Counted from the stretch's first letter, positions 26,788 through 34,921 are shown. The stretch: 64,000 nucleotides of DNA from Bacillota bacterium (GCA_023411375.1 JAEYOW010000005.1:1-64000); one strand, 5' to 3'. A program made the numbers and translations. Notes: generated by a model not told the origin, from the sequence alone.

Positions 26788-28008
26788 TTAATAGCCGATG
26801 GTTTCAGCGGCGTACTGCGTCGCCTGGTCCACAGCCTCCCGCGGCGTTACCTGCCCCAGCAGCGCGCTGTTAAACAGGCTTACCGCGTTGCCGGTAACGC
26901 CCGCCGGCAGGCATGTATAGCCGAACACGCCGGTGCCGAGCGATTTAGTGATCGCATCCCAGTTTGTCACATTTGTCGCGGCCTCGACCTTCCACGCGCC
27001 CTGACCAGCAATGGCCATCAACGCGGAGGGATTGCCGCTTGCCTTGCTATTGATGTTCTGCCCCTGCTCGCCCATCAGCCACTCAATGACCTTCCAGGCC
27101 GCATCGGGATTTTTACAAGTGGAGGAGATGGTGTAGAAACCGGTATGAAGGGTATTGTACTGCCGCGCGTCAACAGGCAGGGCGGCGATATCCCAATCAA
27201 AGTCCAGCTTGCCCGCGTAGGTGCCAATCTGCCAGCTTCCCTGCCAGCTCATCGCCGCCATACCGGAGGAGAACAGGTCAGCCGTGTCGGACGAGGGCTG
27301 CGGCATGACGCCTTCCTCAACCATCGCCTTGCAGTCGCTCACGAACTTCACGGCGCCGTCGCCGATCGCCATTTCACCTGTGGCAGGATCATAAACCTGA
27401 TCGCCCGCCGCGCCGACGCCTGCCCACCATGTTTGCAGATTGGGCAGCGCGCAGCCGTAAATGGCGGTTGTGCCGTCGTCATTTTTCTTGGTCAGCGCCC
27501 TTGCGGCCGCCTGGAAATCCGCATAGGACCAGTCGTTGCTTGGGTAGGCGACGCCGGCTGCGTCAAACATCGCGCGGTTATAGTACAAAATTTCCGTTGC
27601 GGCGCACCAGGGCAACGCATAGGTCGCGCCAAGGCCCTCGGACAGTTGCGCCACAGCGCCGATAAAATCGCCGGTGTTGACGGTTGACTTCGCAAGGTAA
27701 TCATCCAACGGAAGCACGCCGCCCGCGGCCACGAAATTGGCAAGGTCGCATTCCCATACGATCATGATGTCCGCATCGCTCTTGGCGGCGACCATCTGGT
27801 TGAGCTTGGAGGAATACTCGCTCTCGGCGATCACCGTCACATCGACCTTGATGCCGGTTGCCTGCTCGCATTGATAGTACATGTTGAGCTCCGGGTTTTC
27901 GTTAGGTTCGTTCCAAACCGTCAGCGTAACGGTTTCTTCGGCCAGCGCTGGCGCCACGCCCAGCGCCATCATCAGGCATAAAAGCAGCGCGATCAGTTTA
28001 CGGGTCAT
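26788..28008 (-). CDS. ABC transporter extracellular solute-binding protein (sugar type)
   Basis: The ATG at 28008 follows GGGAGGT and gives 406 residues. The signal peptide MTRKLIALLLCLMMALG ends at a signal peptidase I-type site ALA/EE near residue 23. Its only cysteine is inside the hydrophobic core, with no lipobox. The mature part has the family-1 binder pattern (TLTVWNEPNENPE, later MSWQGSWQIG). It is first in the GH127 operon, behind a strong promoter, and probably captures an arabinofuranosyl oligosaccharide. Its binding mode and specificity are unknown. Confidence 0.92.
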   Translation of the reverse strand: MTRKLIALLLCLMMALGVAPALAEETVTLTVWNEPNENPELNMYYQCEQATGIKVDVTVIAESEYSSKLNQMVAAKSDADIMIVWECDLANFVAAGGVLPLDDYLAKSTVNTGDFIGAVAQLSEGLGATYALPWCAATEILYYNRAMFDAAGVAYPSNDWSYADFQAAARALTKKNDDGTTAIYGCALPNLQTWWAGVGAAGDQVYDPATGEMAIGDGAVKFVSDCKAMVEEGVMPQPSSDTADLFSSGMAAMSWQGSWQIGTYAGKLDFDWDIAALPVDARQYNTLHTGFYTISSTCKNPDAAWKVIEWLMGEQGQNINSKASGNPSALMAIAGQGAWKVEAATNVTNWDAITKSLGTGVFGYTCLPAGVTGNAVSLFNSALLGQVTPREAVDQATQYAAETIGY

Positions 28009-28113
28009 GGAAAGGCACCTCCCAATTCTATTAATCGAGCGCATCCGCGCTTCAATCCCATGCGCAAGCGCAAAAACAATGATTTTATTTACGCGTTAGT
28101 ATTTTATGGTTTT

Positions 28114-28141
28114 ATTATATCCCGATAGGCGAAGTTGTCAA
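28114..28141 (-). promoter_or_regulatory. promoter of the arabinoside operon
   Basis: On the minus strand TTGACA (28141-28136) and TATAAT (28119-28114) are 16 bp apart. The transcript would have a leader of about 100 nt. I see no copy of the TATAATC/GATTATA repeat found before the ArsR-like gene beyond the -10 itself. Confidence 0.8.
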
Positions 28142-28386
28142 TACCATATCAAAAAAATCGGCGATTTTTTAAACCGCCATCGATTGGTTCAGCTAAATCC
28201 TACCGCGGCACAGTCGGGATTACCCCAGCAAACCGTCGATAATTCTTCTATTTTATTCGGCCTATATGCCGGGTTTGAGTTTGTGCCCGGCGAATATGGA
28301 AAGGCCGGCTGGTTGAGGATAATCGCGTTATTCCCTTGATTTACGTTGTTTTTGCGGAATCAAGGTGGATAAGGGCTATATAATCA
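28142..28386. other. intergenic stretch before the IS200 relic
   Basis: No convincing gene. An open frame of 77 codons over 28106-28339 has no ribosome site and no recognisable motif. An AT-rich palindrome, AAAAAATCG (28152-28160) with CGATTTTTT (28162-28170), could serve as a bidirectional terminator. The ICE boundary could lie anywhere between here and 29090. Confidence 0.4.
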
Positions 28387-28857
28387 AAACCACCCGTCAA
28401 ACGGGTGGTTTGCACTAAGGCTAAAAGCCTATTGGTACCGGCTCGCGTCTAAAGGCGCGGGCTTTCACTTTGTTTAAGCCTATTGCCTTTGCCTCTTTTG
28501 CTGCCCCTTAAGGGGCCTTCGTATTACTTGCCACCCTTAAAAGGGTCTTCGTATTCCTTCACGCTTAACTTGTCCATGGCGCTATCTTGTTTCTCTTGAT
28601 CCTCGATGTATTTTTTCATTGTCGCCTCATTGAGTCCGACGGTCGAAACATAATACCCTTTTGCCCATAAATTGCTTTTCTTCTATACTTAGACGTAAAC
28701 ACGATGTGATATTTACACATCCACTTAGTATGTGCCAGACTATTTTTTTGGTTTGCCATACACTCACCTTTCTTTCTGCAATAGGCCTGAACATCCTTAT
28801 TGCAACTGAAAGGTGTTTTTTGTATAACTTTTTGTCTCCCACCCGCATAGCGGGTGG
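28387..28857. mobile_element. IS200/IS605-family relic (non-autonomous)
   Basis: The segment is bounded by the subterminal hairpins expected of this family: AAACCACCCGT/ACGGGTGGTTT (28387-28397 and 28401-28411) at one end and CCACCCGC/GCGGGTGG (28839-28846 and 28850-28857) at the other. The first is followed by a smaller AGGCT/AGCCT hairpin (28418-28430). Between them is an internally deleted, frameshifted tnpA. No tnpB is present. It could only move if a related TnpA acted in trans. Exact ends are not defined. Confidence 0.75.
28524..28759 (-). pseudogene. tnpA: IS200-type transposase tnpA, internal deletion
   Basis: The ATG at 28759 has AAAGGTGAG upstream and starts MANQKNSLAHTKWMCKYHIV, FTSKYRRKAI, the N-terminus of IS200-type TnpA. 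Shifting frame at the junction gives SNLWAKGYYVSTVGLNEAT and, to the TAA at 28524, KLSVKEYEDPFKGGK, the C-terminal end. About 80 middle residues, including the HUH metal-binding motif, are missing, so it is inactive. The join lies at a sequence (GCAATTTATGG) readable as either flank, suggesting deletion at a short repeat. A diverged duplicate of the last ~30 bp follows the stop. Confidence 0.82.
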
Positions 28858-28895
28858 CTTTCTGTTTCGCTTCGCTCATCTGCCTAAAGACATGA

Positions 28896-28928
28896 GTAAA
28901 AGAGCTTCCAAATTGGAAGCTCTTTTAC
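28896..28928. terminator. perfect 16-bp hairpin beside the IS relic
   Basis: GTAAAAGAGCTTCCAA (28896-28911) and TTGGAAGCTCTTTTAC (28913-28928) form a perfect inverted repeat with a 1-nt spacer. The arms end in T-rich sequence on both strands. It may be a bidirectional terminator insulating the ICE from chromosomal transcription; the role is inferred. Confidence 0.5.
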
Positions 28929-29041
28929 CTTGGTGCGAGTAGTGTTATAGGATTCGTGAGAAAATCCAGTTAAATCAACGGTTTCAAGACGGTCAAAAGC
29001 AGTGTTTACTCAAAATTCAAACAAAAAAGTAGTGATTTGAG

Positions 29042-29070
29042 AAGCGTACCATGTAAATGGGGCGCTTTTT
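29042..29070 (+). terminator. terminator-like hairpin just before parA
   Basis: AAGCGTACCAT (29042-29052) pairs with ATGGGGCGCTT (29057-29067), with one G-T wobble and one mismatch, followed by TTT. It ends about 22 bp before the parA start, so it would act as an attenuator or block read-through from the left. Confidence 0.45.
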
Positions 29071-29091
29071 CCATTGCGAATGGAGGTAAAA

Positions 29092-29910
29092 ATGGCATCA
29101 ACAATCGTCGCAATTTGCAACCAAAAAGGTGGCGTAACCAAAACAACAAGTACCGCCAATCTGGGCATCGGTCTGGCGCAGCAAGGGAAACGTGTGCTGC
29201 TGGTGGACGCTGACCCGCAGGGTTCCCTAACCATCAGCCTCGGCTATCCTCGGCCTGACGAATTGCCGATCACATTGGCAACCATCATGAAAAAGCTCCT
29301 TATGGATGAAGCTGTTGTCCCGAAGGAGGGAATTCTTCATCACGAGGAGGGTGTTGACCTCATGCCCGCCAACATTGAGCTTTCAGGCATGGAGGTTTCT
29401 TTGGTCAACGCCATGAGTCGGGAAAAGGTATTGAAGCAGTATTTCGACAGTATCAAGCAAAATTATGACTACATCCTGCTGGATTGCATGCCATCCCTCG
29501 GTATGTTGACCATCAACGCCCTTGCCGCGGCTGACAGCGTGGTTATACCCGTGCAGGCACAATACCTCCCCGCCAAAGGGCTGGAGCAGCTTTTGCAGAC
29601 CATCAATAAGGTGCGGCGGCAGATTAACCCCAAGCTGAAAATCGACGGCATCCTTTTGGCTATGGTGGACAACCGAACGAACTACGCCAAGGAAATTGTG
29701 AAGCTGCTCCGCGACACTTACGGCGGCAAGCTCAAAATATTCGATGCGGAAATTCCTCATTCGGTACGCGCGGCAGAAATCAGCGCCGAGGGCAAGAGTA
29801 TTTACGCTCACGACCCCAATGGAAAAGTGGCGCAAGCTTACACAGCCTTGACAAAGGAGGTGTTGGGCATTGAAAAACAGCGGCAGAAATATCAGTCTGA
29901 ATGCCTATGA
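29092..29910 (+). CDS. parA: ParA family partition ATPase
   Basis: The ATG at 29092 follows GGAGGT. The 272-residue product has the deviant Walker A motif NQKGGVTKTTSTANLG (residues about 9-24), the VDADPQGSLT switch, and DYILLDCMPSLGMLTINAL. It is a Soj/ParA-type dimeric ATPase that would move or stabilise the excised circular ICE with ParB. It opens the element and overlaps parB by 41 bp. Confidence 0.95.
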   Translation: MASTIVAICNQKGGVTKTTSTANLGIGLAQQGKRVLLVDADPQGSLTISLGYPRPDELPITLATIMKKLLMDEAVVPKEGILHHEEGVDLMPANIELSGMEVSLVNAMSREKVLKQYFDSIKQNYDYILLDCMPSLGMLTINALAAADSVVIPVQAQYLPAKGLEQLLQTINKVRRQINPKLKIDGILLAMVDNRTNYAKEIVKLLRDTYGGKLKIFDAEIPHSVRAAEISAEGKSIYAHDPNGKVAQAYTALTKEVLGIEKQRQKYQSECL

Positions 29911-30862
29911 GGACATCTTTTCCACAGAGGAAACCCGACAGGAGGCGCAATTAACCCAACAGACACAGCAAGCGCCGCCTGCATTGCAAGACCAGACGCC
30001 CCAAGAAGCGGACAATCGGGAAAAGGTTCAAATGATTCCGCTGAACGAACTTCATCCGTTCCACAATCATCCATTCAAAGTCAAGGATGACGAGGCAATG
30101 GCGAATACCGTAGACAGTGTAAAGCAATACGGCGTACTGGTTCCCGCGATTGCGCGGCCTATGGAGAGCGGTGGGTATGAACTCGTTGCGGGGCATCGGC
30201 GGCACCACGCCAGTGAGTTGGCAGGGCTAACTGAAATGCCTGTTATCGTCCGAAATTTGGACGATGATGCCGCCACCATCATCATGGTGGATTCCAACCT
30301 TCAACGGGAAACGTTGCTCCCCAGCGAACGCGCTTACGCCTATAAAATGAAACTGGAGGCAGTGAAACACCAAGGCGAGCGGAACGATTTAACTTCCCGA
30401 CAAGTTGTCGGGAAGTTGGAAAACGCCGATTTGGTTGGACAGGCTGCTGGTGAAAGTGGTCGACAAGTACAACGCTTCATCCGACTCACCGCCCTCTCTC
30501 CCATCTTGCTGGACATGGTAGATGATAAGAAAATCGCCTTCAATCCCGCCGTGGAGCTGTCCTATCTCAAACAGTCCGAGCAACATCAGCTCCTTGACGC
30601 AATGGAAAGCGAGCAATCCACACCCTCACTGTCCCAAGCGCAGCGGCTCAAAAAATTCAGCCAAGAGGATAAGCTCACCCCGGATGTGATGTGCGCTATC
30701 ATGTCCGAGGAAAAGAAACCCGAACAGGATAAGCTCACCTTCACAGGCGATAAGCTGCGCAAATTCTTTCCCAAGAGCTATACGCCCCAGCAAATGGAGC
30801 AAACCATTTTCAAATTGCTGGAACAGTGGCAAAGGCGGCGGCAGCAGGAGCAAGAGAGATGA
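29870..30862 (+). CDS. parB: ParB/RepB/Spo0J family partition protein
   Basis: A TTG at 29870 with AAAGGAGGTG upstream gives 330 residues; the start lies inside parA. After a Gln-rich, disordered N-terminus comes the ParB nuclease-like CTPase fold (about 57-150) with VAGHRRHHASELAGL (box I-like) and SNLQRETLLPSERAYAY (box II-like). A helix-turn-helix follows with AAGESGRQVQRFIRLT (about 190-205). It should bind a parS-type site. A perfect 27-bp palindrome lies inside this gene at 30391-30417. Its stop overlaps the next start (ATGA). Confidence 0.93.
   Translation: MKNSGRNISLNAYEDIFSTEETRQEAQLTQQTQQAPPALQDQTPQEADNREKVQMIPLNELHPFHNHPFKVKDDEAMANTVDSVKQYGVLVPAIARPMESGGYELVAGHRRHHASELAGLTEMPVIVRNLDDDAATIIMVDSNLQRETLLPSERAYAYKMKLEAVKHQGERNDLTSRQVVGKLENADLVGQAAGESGRQVQRFIRLTALSPILLDMVDDKKIAFNPAVELSYLKQSEQHQLLDAMESEQSTPSLSQAQRLKKFSQEDKLTPDVMCAIMSEEKKPEQDKLTFTGDKLRKFFPKSYTPQQMEQTIFKLLEQWQRRRQQEQER
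30391..30417. repeat. perfect 27-bp palindrome inside parB
   Basis: AACTTCCCGACAA (30391-30403) and TTGTCGGGAAGTT (30405-30417) are exact inverse complements around one G. It encodes LTSRQVVGKLE, just before the ParB helix-turn-helix. It could be a centromere (parS-like) site, an operator for autoregulation, or an mRNA hairpin. Confidence 0.75.
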
Positions 30863-31788
30863 GCTTACACATAGTCAAAGGGCGTTCCGAAAGGAGCGCC
30901 TTTTCTCATACTCAAAGCACTTTTGCCTCTGTTAGTCTGTCGGGTGGGAAGGATTCAACGGCTATGCTACTCATGATGATCAATCGCGATATGCCCATCA
31001 ACGTGGTCTTGTTTGCTGATACGGGCATGGAGTTCCCCGAAATGTACGATCATATTGCTCATGTAGATCGGTTTTTATATCAAGAGCGTGGTATGCATAT
31101 CACCACGCTTCACCATCCGCAAGGCTTTGAATGGCATATGTTTGATGAGCCAAAACAGAAAACTGCCTCTATCGAACACCGTCTGCGCCAAGGCATGCCG
31201 CCATGTGGCAACGGTTGGCCGGGAATCCGTGTACGTTGGTGTACGGGACAGCTGAAAACGCATCTGATTTCCAAAGAAGTGAATCGCTTGAAAGCAGATA
31301 ACAGCGCATTGCATTATGTAGGCATTGCCGCAGATGAGGCACAGCGCTGTAAAAAGGAGCAATATCCACTGGTAGATTGGGGCGTAACTGAGGCCGATGC
31401 CCTGCAATACTGTTATGCTCACGGCTTTGACTTTGGCGGCCTGTATGAAATTTATCATCGTGCGTCCTGCTGGTGCTGTCCATTTCAGCGGATTGACGAG
31501 CTTCGCAAACTACGCATTCATCACCCCGAATTGTGGCGACGGCTATTGGCTATGGATGAGCGGGCGCTTACGCAATTTGGGCAGACCCCTTTGGGACAGT
31601 TCAGGAAAAATTGGACGGTCGCACAACTGGATGACCGCTTTTCAAAAGAGGAGGAAAGTGAAAATGGCAGTTTTCCGTATCGAAAAGACCAAAGATTACA
31701 CCATCATGGCAAACCATCACCTGAAAAACCGCAACCTATCCTTGAAGGCCAAAGGGCTGTTGTCGGTGATTTTATCACTGCCGAATGA
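30859..31788 (+). CDS. PP-loop (PAPS reductase-like) family protein
   Basis: The 309-residue frame starts at an ATG overlapping the parB stop. The ATP-pyrophosphatase PP-loop is SLSGGKDSTAML (about residues 24-35), followed by LFADTGMEFPEMYDHI and a cysteine cluster CWCCPF (about 211-216), as in phosphoadenosine phosphosulfate reductase and DndC-like proteins. Homologous genes are routine in this ICE family; their substrate is unknown. No dnd genes are present. The ~20 residues before the PP-loop are not typical and coincide with a terminator-like hairpin. The last ~40 residues, lying over the next gene, look like a read-on in the wrong frame. Confidence 0.8.
   Translation: MSLHIVKGRSERSAFSHTQSTFASVSLSGGKDSTAMLLMMINRDMPINVVLFADTGMEFPEMYDHIAHVDRFLYQERGMHITTLHHPQGFEWHMFDEPKQKTASIEHRLRQGMPPCGNGWPGIRVRWCTGQLKTHLISKEVNRLKADNSALHYVGIAADEAQRCKKEQYPLVDWGVTEADALQYCYAHGFDFGGLYEIYHRASCWCCPFQRIDELRKLRIHHPELWRRLLAMDERALTQFGQTPLGQFRKNWTVAQLDDRFSKEEESENGSFPYRKDQRLHHHGKPSPEKPQPILEGQRAVVGDFITAE
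30877..30904 (+). terminator. terminator-like hairpin at the start of the PP-loop gene
   Basis: AAAG, GGCGTTCC (30881-30888), a GAAA loop, GGAGCGCC (30893-30900), then TTTTCTC. The 8-bp stem with one wobble, tetraloop and T run has the form of an intrinsic terminator, yet lies inside codons ~7-15 of the next gene. Confidence 0.55.
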
Positions 31789-32530
31789 CTGGAACTACAC
31801 AACGCGCGGACTTGCGTCCATCTGTAAAGAGGGTGTGGACAGCATCGGGGCAGCGCTCAAAGAATTGGAAGCCACGGGATATATCCTGCGCAACCGCATT
31901 CGGGATAGCAAAGGCCGTATTACGGATACGGAGTATCTCATCTATGAAAAGCCTTGCCCTGTACTCGAAACCGAAAAACAGGATACGGCGTTACCGCATA
32001 CAGAGCCACCATGTACGGAAAACCCGTATATGGATGAGGCGTATACGGATGTGTCGGATACGGAAAAACCCACGCAATTAAGTACTAAAGAATCCAGGAC
32101 GAATCCAGAAAGGACTCAAACTACAAAATCTATCCATCAATCCCATCCGACGGAACGAGAGATGGAACGATGCAGAGCGCGGGTAGAATTGCAGATCGAG
32201 TATGACGCGCTGTTGGAGAATAACAGCGCCAGCGCCGCCCAGCTTGACGAAATCGTGGAATTGGTGACGGAAACGCTTTGCTCCGGGAAGAAGATCATCC
32301 GCGTGGGCGGGGAGGACTATCCCGCCGAGGTGGTCAAGGGACGGCTTGCAAAGCTCAATAGCGACCATGTGGAGTACGTCATGGCCTGTCTGAAAAAGAA
32401 CGTTACCCCGGTGCGGAACATCCGCGGCTATCTGCTGACAGCACTGTACAACGCGCCCACCAGCATGGACAGCTACTACACAGCGGAGTTTAACCGCCAC
32501 TACTATGGCGAGGGAGGGCGCAGGGCATGA
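31664..32530 (+). CDS. DUF6017-type helix-turn-helix replication/regulatory protein
   Basis: The ATG at 31664 follows GAGGAAAG and gives 288 residues. The N-terminus MAVFRIEKTKDYTIMANHHL is shared with many ICE and plasmid replication-initiator-like proteins, and is followed by a winged helix (SLKAKGLLSVILSLPNDWNY to LKELEATGYILRNRIRD, about 25-80). A variable Thr/Glu-rich linker leads to a C-terminal DUF6017-like domain ending with NIRGYLLTALYNAP. It may take part in element replication or transfer regulation. It overlaps the PP-loop frame by 125 bp. Confidence 0.8.
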   Translation: MAVFRIEKTKDYTIMANHHLKNRNLSLKAKGLLSVILSLPNDWNYTTRGLASICKEGVDSIGAALKELEATGYILRNRIRDSKGRITDTEYLIYEKPCPVLETEKQDTALPHTEPPCTENPYMDEAYTDVSDTEKPTQLSTKESRTNPERTQTTKSIHQSHPTEREMERCRARVELQIEYDALLENNSASAAQLDEIVELVTETLCSGKKIIRVGGEDYPAEVVKGRLAKLNSDHVEYVMACLKKNVTPVRNIRGYLLTALYNAPTSMDSYYTAEFNRHYYGEGGRRA

Positions 32531-32618
32531 TGGGATATTGGTCACGGCATCCCATTAGGCCGCCCTAGAAGGATAGATGGGATGGATAGATGGGCTAAAC
32601 AGCGAAAGGAGGCAAACC

Positions 32619-33077
32619 ATGCAGGAAGATGTAGAGCATCGGGCGGTCACACTAGCGGTCAACACCACCAAAATGACGGCTCGTGTTCTCAAAAACGCGA
32701 TTCTGAAATACCTTGCTCATCGCAAACAACAGAGCCGCGCCAGTCCCGGTATCAGCGGCAAGCAAAGCGTGAAGCGGCTTGTAGGGCAGGGTCAGGGCGT
32801 GACCAACATCGAAATCACCGACCAGAACATCAAATCCTTTGAGCGTGTGGCTCGGAAGTACGGCGTGGACTATGCCTTGAAGAAGGATATATCTGGGGAA
32901 AAACCGAGATACCTCGTGTTCTTCAAGGCCAAAGACACGGACGCGCTGACTGCCGCGCTTAAGGAGTTCACAGCGAAAGCCGTGAAAAGGGAGGAAAAAC
33001 CCTCCGTCCTTGAGCAGCTTGCCAAGCTCAAGACCAAGCCCCTTGATCGTGGAAAGAACAAGGAGCAGGCACGATGA
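32619..33077 (+). CDS. pcfB: PcfB family protein (DUF3801)
   Basis: The ATG at 32619 follows GAAAGGAGG. The 152-residue protein matches PcfB-like accessory proteins found directly before the coupling protein in Firmicute conjugation modules: TRVLKNAILKYLAHRKQQ, GQGVTNIEITDQNIKSFERVARKYGVDYAL, and a Lys-rich tail. PcfB of pCF10 helps deliver the relaxosome to the coupling protein PcfC. It overlaps virD4 by 4 bp. Confidence 0.88.
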   Translation: MQEDVEHRAVTLAVNTTKMTARVLKNAILKYLAHRKQQSRASPGISGKQSVKRLVGQGQGVTNIEITDQNIKSFERVARKYGVDYALKKDISGEKPRYLVFFKAKDTDALTAALKEFTAKAVKREEKPSVLEQLAKLKTKPLDRGKNKEQAR

Positions 33078-34879
33078 ACCCAAAGGCTAAGAAAATCATC
33101 GTCACATATCTCCCGTATCTGCTGATTGCGCTGTTTGCCACCAAGCTGGGGTTGGCATGGAGATTGGCAGAGGGCGCGGATGCATCAGAGAAGCTGTTGA
33201 GCCTAATGGATACACTTGCTGCTGCGTTTTCCTCCCTTACCCCAAGCCTCCACCCGTTCGATTTGTGCGTGGGGATGCTCGTTGCCTGTATTCTTCGCTG
33301 CATCGTATATGCGAAAAGCAAAAACGCCAAGAAGTATCGCAAAAACGCGGAACACGGTTCCGCGCGCTGGGGTACGCGTGAGGACATCGCGCCGTACATT
33401 GATCCGAAGTTTGAGAACAACGTCCTGCTCACCCAAACGGAAAGCCTAACCATGAACAGCCGCCCCAAAAATCCAAAAACGGCAAGAAATAAAAACATCC
33501 TGGTCATTGGTGGTTCGGGCAGCGGCAAGACCCGCTTTGTTTTGAAGCCAAATTTGATGCAGTGTACGTCAAAGGACTATCCTACCTCATTCGTGGTGAC
33601 TGATCCAAAGGGCAGCCTCGTAATTGAAACGGGAAGATTGCTTGAGAAAAAAGGGTATCGAATTAAAATCCTCAATACCATCAATTTCGGAAAATCACTG
33701 CATTACAACCCGTTCTCATATATCCACTCGGAAAAGGACGTTCTTAAGCTGGTCAACTGCCTAATTGCGAATACAAAGGGTGAGGGCAAAGGAGGTGATG
33801 ATTTCTGGCAGAAAGCAGAAGTTTTGCTCTATACCGCACTGATCGGCTACATCCATTACGAAGTGGTTGAGCGCGAGCAGAATTTCTCCACGCTATTGTC
33901 CTTCATTAACGCTATGGAGGTACGCGAGGATGACCCGGACTTCAAAAACCAGGTGGACAACCTGTTTGATGTGCTTGAAAAGCGTGACCCCAATCATTTT
34001 GCGCTGCGCCAATACAAGAAATACAAATTAGCAGCGGGCAAGACAGCTAAGAGCATCCTTGTTTCCTGCGGCGCAAGGCTTGCGGTGTTTGACATTGCGG
34101 AGCTGCGCGAGGTGACGGCCTATGATGAGATGGAGCTTGACACCATCGGGGATGAAAAGACAGCCCTGTTTCTGATTATGAGCGATACGGATGACAGTTT
34201 CAATTTCCTGATTTCCATGTGCTACACCCAGCTTTTTAATACCCTCTGCGAAAAAGCCGACGATGTGTACGGCGGGCGACTGCCCGTCCATGTGCGCTGC
34301 CTAATTGATGAAGCGGCAAACATAGGCCAAATCCCCAAGCTGGAAAAGCTCATGGCAACGATCCGCAGCCGCGAAATCTCCGCTTGCCTGATTCTGCAAA
34401 CGCAAAGCCAGTTAAGAGCGCTGTATAAGGACAATGCCGATACGATTCAAGGAAATTGTGATTGTTCCATTTTCCTCGGCGGCAAGGAGAAGGGAACGTT
34501 GAAGGAGCTGTCGGACGCGCTCGGAAAAGAGACAATCGACACGGTAAATTCCGGCGAAAACCGTGGAAAGGAGGTATCTCATAGCCTCAATTATCAAAAG
34601 CTGGGAAAGCCCCTGATGACCCCGGATGAGCTTGCGATCATGGATGGCGGGAAGTGCATACTCCAGCTTCGGGGTGTGCGCCCGTTTCTATCGGATAAAT
34701 ACGACATCACAAAACACCCAAACTACAGGTATTTATCCGACGCTGACCCACGAAACGCTTTTAACATCGAAAAATTCCTGTCCCGAAAACTAAAAATCAA
34801 ACCCGATGATGCGTTTGAAGTCTTTGAAACAGACGATTCAGACGAATTGGAAACCGAGACCCTAGACGAACTGTTCTAG
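33074..34879 (+). CDS. VirD4/TraG-like type IV coupling protein
   Basis: The 601-residue protein has two N-terminal membrane segments (about 10-30 and 60-80), Walker A IGGSGSGKTRF near residue 147, and Walker B in LIDEAANIGQI near 412. The segment ACLILQTQSQLRALYKDNADTI and the C-terminal LRGVRPFLSDKYDI are typical of TraG/TraD coupling ATPases. It links the relaxase-DNA complex to the mating channel at the membrane. It is coupled to pcfB. Confidence 0.95.
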   Translation: MNPKAKKIIVTYLPYLLIALFATKLGLAWRLAEGADASEKLLSLMDTLAAAFSSLTPSLHPFDLCVGMLVACILRCIVYAKSKNAKKYRKNAEHGSARWGTREDIAPYIDPKFENNVLLTQTESLTMNSRPKNPKTARNKNILVIGGSGSGKTRFVLKPNLMQCTSKDYPTSFVVTDPKGSLVIETGRLLEKKGYRIKILNTINFGKSLHYNPFSYIHSEKDVLKLVNCLIANTKGEGKGGDDFWQKAEVLLYTALIGYIHYEVVEREQNFSTLLSFINAMEVREDDPDFKNQVDNLFDVLEKRDPNHFALRQYKKYKLAAGKTAKSILVSCGARLAVFDIAELREVTAYDEMELDTIGDEKTALFLIMSDTDDSFNFLISMCYTQLFNTLCEKADDVYGGRLPVHVRCLIDEAANIGQIPKLEKLMATIRSREISACLILQTQSQLRALYKDNADTIQGNCDCSIFLGGKEKGTLKELSDALGKETIDTVNSGENRGKEVSHSLNYQKLGKPLMTPDELAIMDGGKCILQLRGVRPFLSDKYDITKHPNYRYLSDADPRNAFNIEKFLSRKLKIKPDDAFEVFETDDSDELETETLDELF

Positions 34880-34921
34880 CGGTCTTTTTGTTTGCCCTTA
34901 AAAAACGAATGGAGGAATCCA

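Noticed and set aside
26641..27687. 348-codon rightward open frame opposite the third binding protein
   Set aside because: Antisense to a gene with an obvious signal peptide and binding-protein sequence; no ribosome site.
28106..28339. 77-codon rightward open frame before the IS relic
   Set aside because: No ribosome site, no recognised motif, and it overlaps the promoter region of the arabinoside operon.
30859..31788. PP-loop protein as DndC of a DNA phosphorothioation system
   Set aside because: No dndA, B, D or E genes are nearby, and similar PP-loop genes are routine in this ICE position.
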